Source: JBMNOZ01 sp050943335 (GTDB lineage: Bacteria > Bacillota > Desulfitobacteriia > Desulfitobacteriales > Syntrophobotulaceae). Taken from it: a DNA stretch of 64,000 bases. The position numbers and the translations under genes are program-made. The DNA lies in contig JBMNOZ010000009.1 of NCBI GenBank assembly GCA_050943335.1, positions 13,570 through 77,569 of the forward strand, read 5' to 3'. The notes beneath the pieces are model-generated. The model had not been told where the DNA came from. It made no database searches and saw only the letters and a program-made list of their open reading frames with translations. This document shows, one piece after another, positions 61,250 to 64,000 of the stretch. The first letter of the stretch is position 1. Every line of letters begins with the position of its first letter.

Positions 61250-61433
61250 CTTAAAATGACCTTTCTACTTTTTTACTTATATTATTGGTTCGTCGAGGCT
61301 TAAAAAATACTTAGAGAAAGGAAATATTTTAACGGAAGTTATAAACAAGGTTATTGCAAAAGTATTTTAGTACGGCGTAAAGATAAAAGTAAGTAAAAAA
61401 ATGTTAGATGTAAACTGGCAAAGGAGTACATAG

Positions 61434-63266
61434 ATGAGAAAAACAAACTCTATTATTCAGTCCACCACCATTACAGTTTCGCTAATCATTGTTTCCTTAC
61501 TAATTATTAGTTTTATTTTTATCGCTTGCACTTATTGGGGTCGAGAAGAATTAAGGGAGCAAAATAATTTATTGGCTCAGGCCTCAGCCCTGGAAAAAAC
61601 TATCCTTCTTAATTACGATCAGATTAACGATTATAAAACGGATCCTGAACTTAGTTCCCTTGAAAAAATTAGGCGCGTTAAAGCATTATTGGCTCAAGAA
61701 TATTATAAACTTGAAGATTTCAAAGGTGGATTTCAGAAAAAGGAAAAAGAAATTGAAATCGGTTATTTCGATAGTGAACTGAAGACCGCAATTCCGGTTA
61801 TTACTGAAGAGTCAAAACTTTTTAGTAATCAAGACATCCCTTTTAATCTCCTTCAGGGTTTGGAGAGAAGTGAGACTTTTAAAGTAATCAAGGGTTTGGG
61901 GAATAGCCAGGAAATCGGCGGGGGGTTAACAACAATTATCGTTCCTATTTATTCTAATTGTAAAAAGATCGGCTTTTCCTGGGCCACTAATCAATCCCGG
62001 GATATTTGGTATTACACCTGGCTTGAGTTTCGCAAAGTTTTACTTTTTGGGGTAGCCTTGTGGGCTGTCGTTTTATTTTTTATTAGAAGATCTTTTTTAA
62101 AAATTAAATCCGCTCTGGACGGTTTTTCCAAGATGATTGTAGACGGTGAAAACGGGGATAGGAATATTTGGCAACAATTACCTGAACTTTTGCCGATCTT
62201 AGAAAGAAGAAAAAGTGATTTCGATAGCCTGCGTAAGCTTAATGCCGAATTGGAAAGTTCCAATGAAAAACTTTTGACAATTATCCAAGGGATCTCAGAT
62301 GGGTTTTTCTCTGTAGATCGCGATTGGAATTTACTGGTGATAAATAAAGAAATGAAGAGGCAGCTCTCGGCGGAAACTGAAAACTTGACCGGCAAAAATA
62401 TCTGGGAGTTCTGTGAAAGCAGGTTTGAACCTTTAACCAGGGCCAACCTTATTAAAGCGATGACAGAAAATATCCAGTTAAGCTGGGAAGCAAAGAATGC
62501 CGAGGGAGATAGGTATTTTGAGTTTCACGCCTACCCGTTTGCTCGCGGGCTCACCGTTTTTGTCAAGGAAAAAACCGAGGAAATAAAAAATTACAGGGAA
62601 TTACAGCGGTTGGAAAAATTGAATCTAATCGGACAATTAGCAGCAGGTATTAGCCACGAGATTAGAAATCCCTTGACAACGGTGAGAGGGTTTCTCCAGA
62701 TGATGGAGATTTGCCCGGATTCTCCTAGCAATGAATACATAAAAATAATGATTTCAGAAATAGATCGTACAAACTCCATAATCAGCGATTTTTTATCTCT
62801 TTCCAAAACTAATTCAGACACCCAGGAAGTGGAAAGCCTTAATGATCTAATTTTGAGAATTTATCCCATGCTACAGGGAGATGCCTTTAGTTCTGATAAG
62901 GACATTGTATTAGAATTAAATGAAATACCGAATCTTAGTCTTAATGAATCCGAGTTTCGGCAGTTGATATTGAATTTAGTACATAATGCTCTAGAAGAAA
63001 CTCCCCCGGGAGGGGTAGTCACAATCCGCACATATCTTTTGGGATCAGAAGTATTCCTAGCGATTACTGACCAAGGAAAAGGGATACCGGAAGAAATCCG
63101 TGAGAAAATCGGAACCCCCTTTGTTACGACCAAAGAAAGTGGGACCGGTCTGGGACTGGCCATTTCCTATGGAATTGCCAAGAGACACCGGGCCAGAATA
63201 GAATTTGAGACAAGCGCCCAAGGCACAACATTTTACGTAATTTTTCCAACAACTCCTCCAAAATGA
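61434..63266 (+). CDS. Membrane sensor histidine kinase (PAS-HisKA-HATPase)
   Basis: 610 aa. TM1 at about 13-32, an extracellular sensor of about 165 residues, TM2 at about 200-218, a HAMP-like helix, a PAS domain (about 275-380), HisKA with AAGISHEIRNPLTTVRGFLQ (phospho-His about 408) and HATPase with NLVHNALEETPPGG, DQGKGIPEE and GTGLGLAIS. The ATG follows AAAGGAG by 8 bases. No response regulator is adjacent; orphan kinases of this make-up often feed Spo0A in Clostridia, which is inference. Confidence 0.92.
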   Translation: MRKTNSIIQSTTITVSLIIVSLLIISFIFIACTYWGREELREQNNLLAQASALEKTILLNYDQINDYKTDPELSSLEKIRRVKALLAQEYYKLEDFKGGFQKKEKEIEIGYFDSELKTAIPVITEESKLFSNQDIPFNLLQGLERSETFKVIKGLGNSQEIGGGLTTIIVPIYSNCKKIGFSWATNQSRDIWYYTWLEFRKVLLFGVALWAVVLFFIRRSFLKIKSALDGFSKMIVDGENGDRNIWQQLPELLPILERRKSDFDSLRKLNAELESSNEKLLTIIQGISDGFFSVDRDWNLLVINKEMKRQLSAETENLTGKNIWEFCESRFEPLTRANLIKAMTENIQLSWEAKNAEGDRYFEFHAYPFARGLTVFVKEKTEEIKNYRELQRLEKLNLIGQLAAGISHEIRNPLTTVRGFLQMMEICPDSPSNEYIKIMISEIDRTNSIISDFLSLSKTNSDTQEVESLNDLILRIYPMLQGDAFSSDKDIVLELNEIPNLSLNESEFRQLILNLVHNALEETPPGGVVTIRTYLLGSEVFLAITDQGKGIPEEIREKIGTPFVTTKESGTGLGLAISYGIAKRHRARIEFETSAQGTTFYVIFPTTPPK

Positions 63267-63279
63267 GTAAGCCACAAGT

Positions 63280-63303
63280 TCCCGGCCTGAGCCGGGATTT
63301 TTT
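63280..63303 (+). terminator. Rho-independent terminator after the kinase
   Basis: TCCCGGC (63280-63286) pairs with GCCGGGA (63291-63297) with a 4-base loop, followed by TTTTTT. Confidence 0.93.
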
Positions 63304-63388
63304 ATGAATAGATATTTTTCCCCTCCAAGGCATAGATATTTAAAAGCGAGTTATAGGTAGTAAAAAGGCTTAGACAGGGGGGAAAAAG

Positions 63389-63856
63389 GTGATCTTTCGG
63401 ATTGCGGAAGCATTATTAACCTTTGATTCCATGGCCCATGATAAACTTCAAAAATTATGTTATTTCTCTTACGCCTGGTATCTAACCTTTTTTGGGGAAC
63501 GGCTATTCGAACAAAAATTTGAAGTTTGGGAAAAAGGCCCGGTTTGTCCGGAACTATTTGAAAAATACCAAAAATACGGACTCAAACCGATTCCTAAGAC
63601 CAGGGCCAAGCTGGAGGAAATAATCAGTGAAGAGGAGCTTCGGGAGTTTTTGAAGGCGATATTTGATGCTTACGGTCATCTTAGCAATAAAGAGCTGATT
63701 TTTTTGGCCTGTTCTGAGGACCCATGGCTAAAGGCTTTACAAAGACTGGAAAAAGGCTTAAGTTCTGTTTACGATGATGAAGAAATTGTAAATTGGCATA
63801 CGAGAAATGTTCTTAAAGAACTAAATAAAGAAAATATTTGTTTATTTTATATCTAA
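63389..63856 (+). CDS. Panacea (DUF4065) domain protein
   Basis: 155 aa. DKLQKLCYFSYAWYLTFFGE then FEVWEKGPVCPELFEKYQKY is the DUF4065/SocA-like core, with HLSNKELIFLACSEDPWLKA following. The domain occurs in antitoxins of many toxin pairs and in phage-associated genes. Here the upstream gene is a kinase, so any partner would lie downstream beyond a structured repeat or be absent. The GTG start lies 6 bases after GGGGGG. Function not shown by sequence. Confidence 0.85.
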   Translation: MIFRIAEALLTFDSMAHDKLQKLCYFSYAWYLTFFGERLFEQKFEVWEKGPVCPELFEKYQKYGLKPIPKTRAKLEEIISEEELREFLKAIFDAYGHLSNKELIFLACSEDPWLKALQRLEKGLSSVYDDEEIVNWHTRNVLKELNKENICLFYI

Positions 63857-63882
63857 ACGCTCGAAAAGGAAAAATTGTTGAA

Positions 63883-63986
63883 GACCACATTATTTGGCGG
63901 CAGTTTGATAACCGACAGTGGCGGTTGTCAAGGAACGCCAAATAAGGTTGTCAACAGGTTAGGCATTTCCGCCAATGGCGGTGGTC
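63883..63986. repeat. Highly structured inverted-repeat element at the window edge
   Basis: Nested pairs: TTATTTGGCG (63890-63899) with CGCCAAATAA (63936-63945); inside, TTGATAACCG (63905-63914) with CGGTTGTCAA (63922-63931). GGTTGTCAA recurs at 63946-63954. CCGCC/GGCGG forms a hairpin at 63969-63981, and GACCAC (63883-63888) matches GTGGTC (63981-63986) as outer ends. It looks like a mobile palindromic repeat or a structured RNA and may continue past the window. Confidence 0.65.
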
Positions 63987-64000
63987 ATTTTATCAAGGTA

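Overview
The window looks like the chromosome of a spore-forming, low- to mid-GC Firmicute of class Clostridia. A Peptococcaceae- or Dehalobacteriia-like lineage is my guess; the sequence does not fix the genus. The evidence is a Firmicute housekeeping order (phoH-yqfF-ybeY-cdd-era, recO, glyQS, ccpN-yqfL-ppdK, dnaG-sigA, trmK-yqfO), a glycine T-box, Shine-Dalgarno-led genes with frequent GTG and TTG starts, a GerA-type germination operon with CotF-like coat proteins, and a SipW/TasA-type matrix locus. I found no phage, IS element or CRISPR array.

Layout. 0-6.6 kb: phoH, c-di-AMP phosphodiesterase-like yqfF, ybeY, cdd, era, deoC, recO. 6.6-9.9 kb: T-box and glyQS. 10-14.3 kb: CcpN-like regulator, PPDK regulatory protein and PPDK, a pyruvate/PEP control unit. 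14.6-19.6 kb: a gene graveyard. A 7TM-PAS-GGDEF protein, a rifampicin-phosphotransferase/PEP-synthase-like protein and an MFS exporter each carry internal deletions and frameshifts, with an intact TetR gene among them. 19.7-25.3 kb: a lipoprotein serpin, a beta-CASP nuclease, two small coat-like proteins, and a Vga/CplR-type ABC-F gene behind an attenuator-like leader. 25.3-28.2 kb: a glycine-betaine ABC transporter on the minus strand. 28.7-34 kb: a cyclic-2,3-diphosphoglycerate-synthetase-like GTPase, a CPBP protease, a DUF2935 protein, azlCD and a GNAT enzyme.

34-41.2 kb, minus strand, is the most distinctive block. It holds a BTAD-type regulator whose C-terminal part looks like a degenerate GGDEF domain, an acidic exported protein, signal peptidase SipW, two SipW-type (TasA-like) secreted proteins, a surface protein with an LPXTG-like tail, a class D-type sortase and a secreted transglutaminase-like protein. 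A cyclic-di-GMP-I (GEMM-I) riboswitch lies directly upstream of the larger TasA-like gene. I read this as a c-di-GMP-controlled extracellular matrix or fibre locus.

41.4-52 kb: dgt-like gene, dnaG, sigA, two tRNAs, trmK, yqfO, a dense DnaA-box cluster, rnpB with tandem promoters, and carB without carA. 52-58.2 kb: a stand-alone ATP-dependent DNA ligase, then a germination operon (A, B, C and an easily missed small D subunit) and two small coat-like proteins. The B and D genes appear to start at ATT and ATA, each behind a strong ribosome-binding site. 58.3-64 kb: cysK, mnmA, an unknown lipoprotein, an orphan sensor kinase, a Panacea (DUF4065) protein and, at the edge, a highly structured inverted-repeat element.
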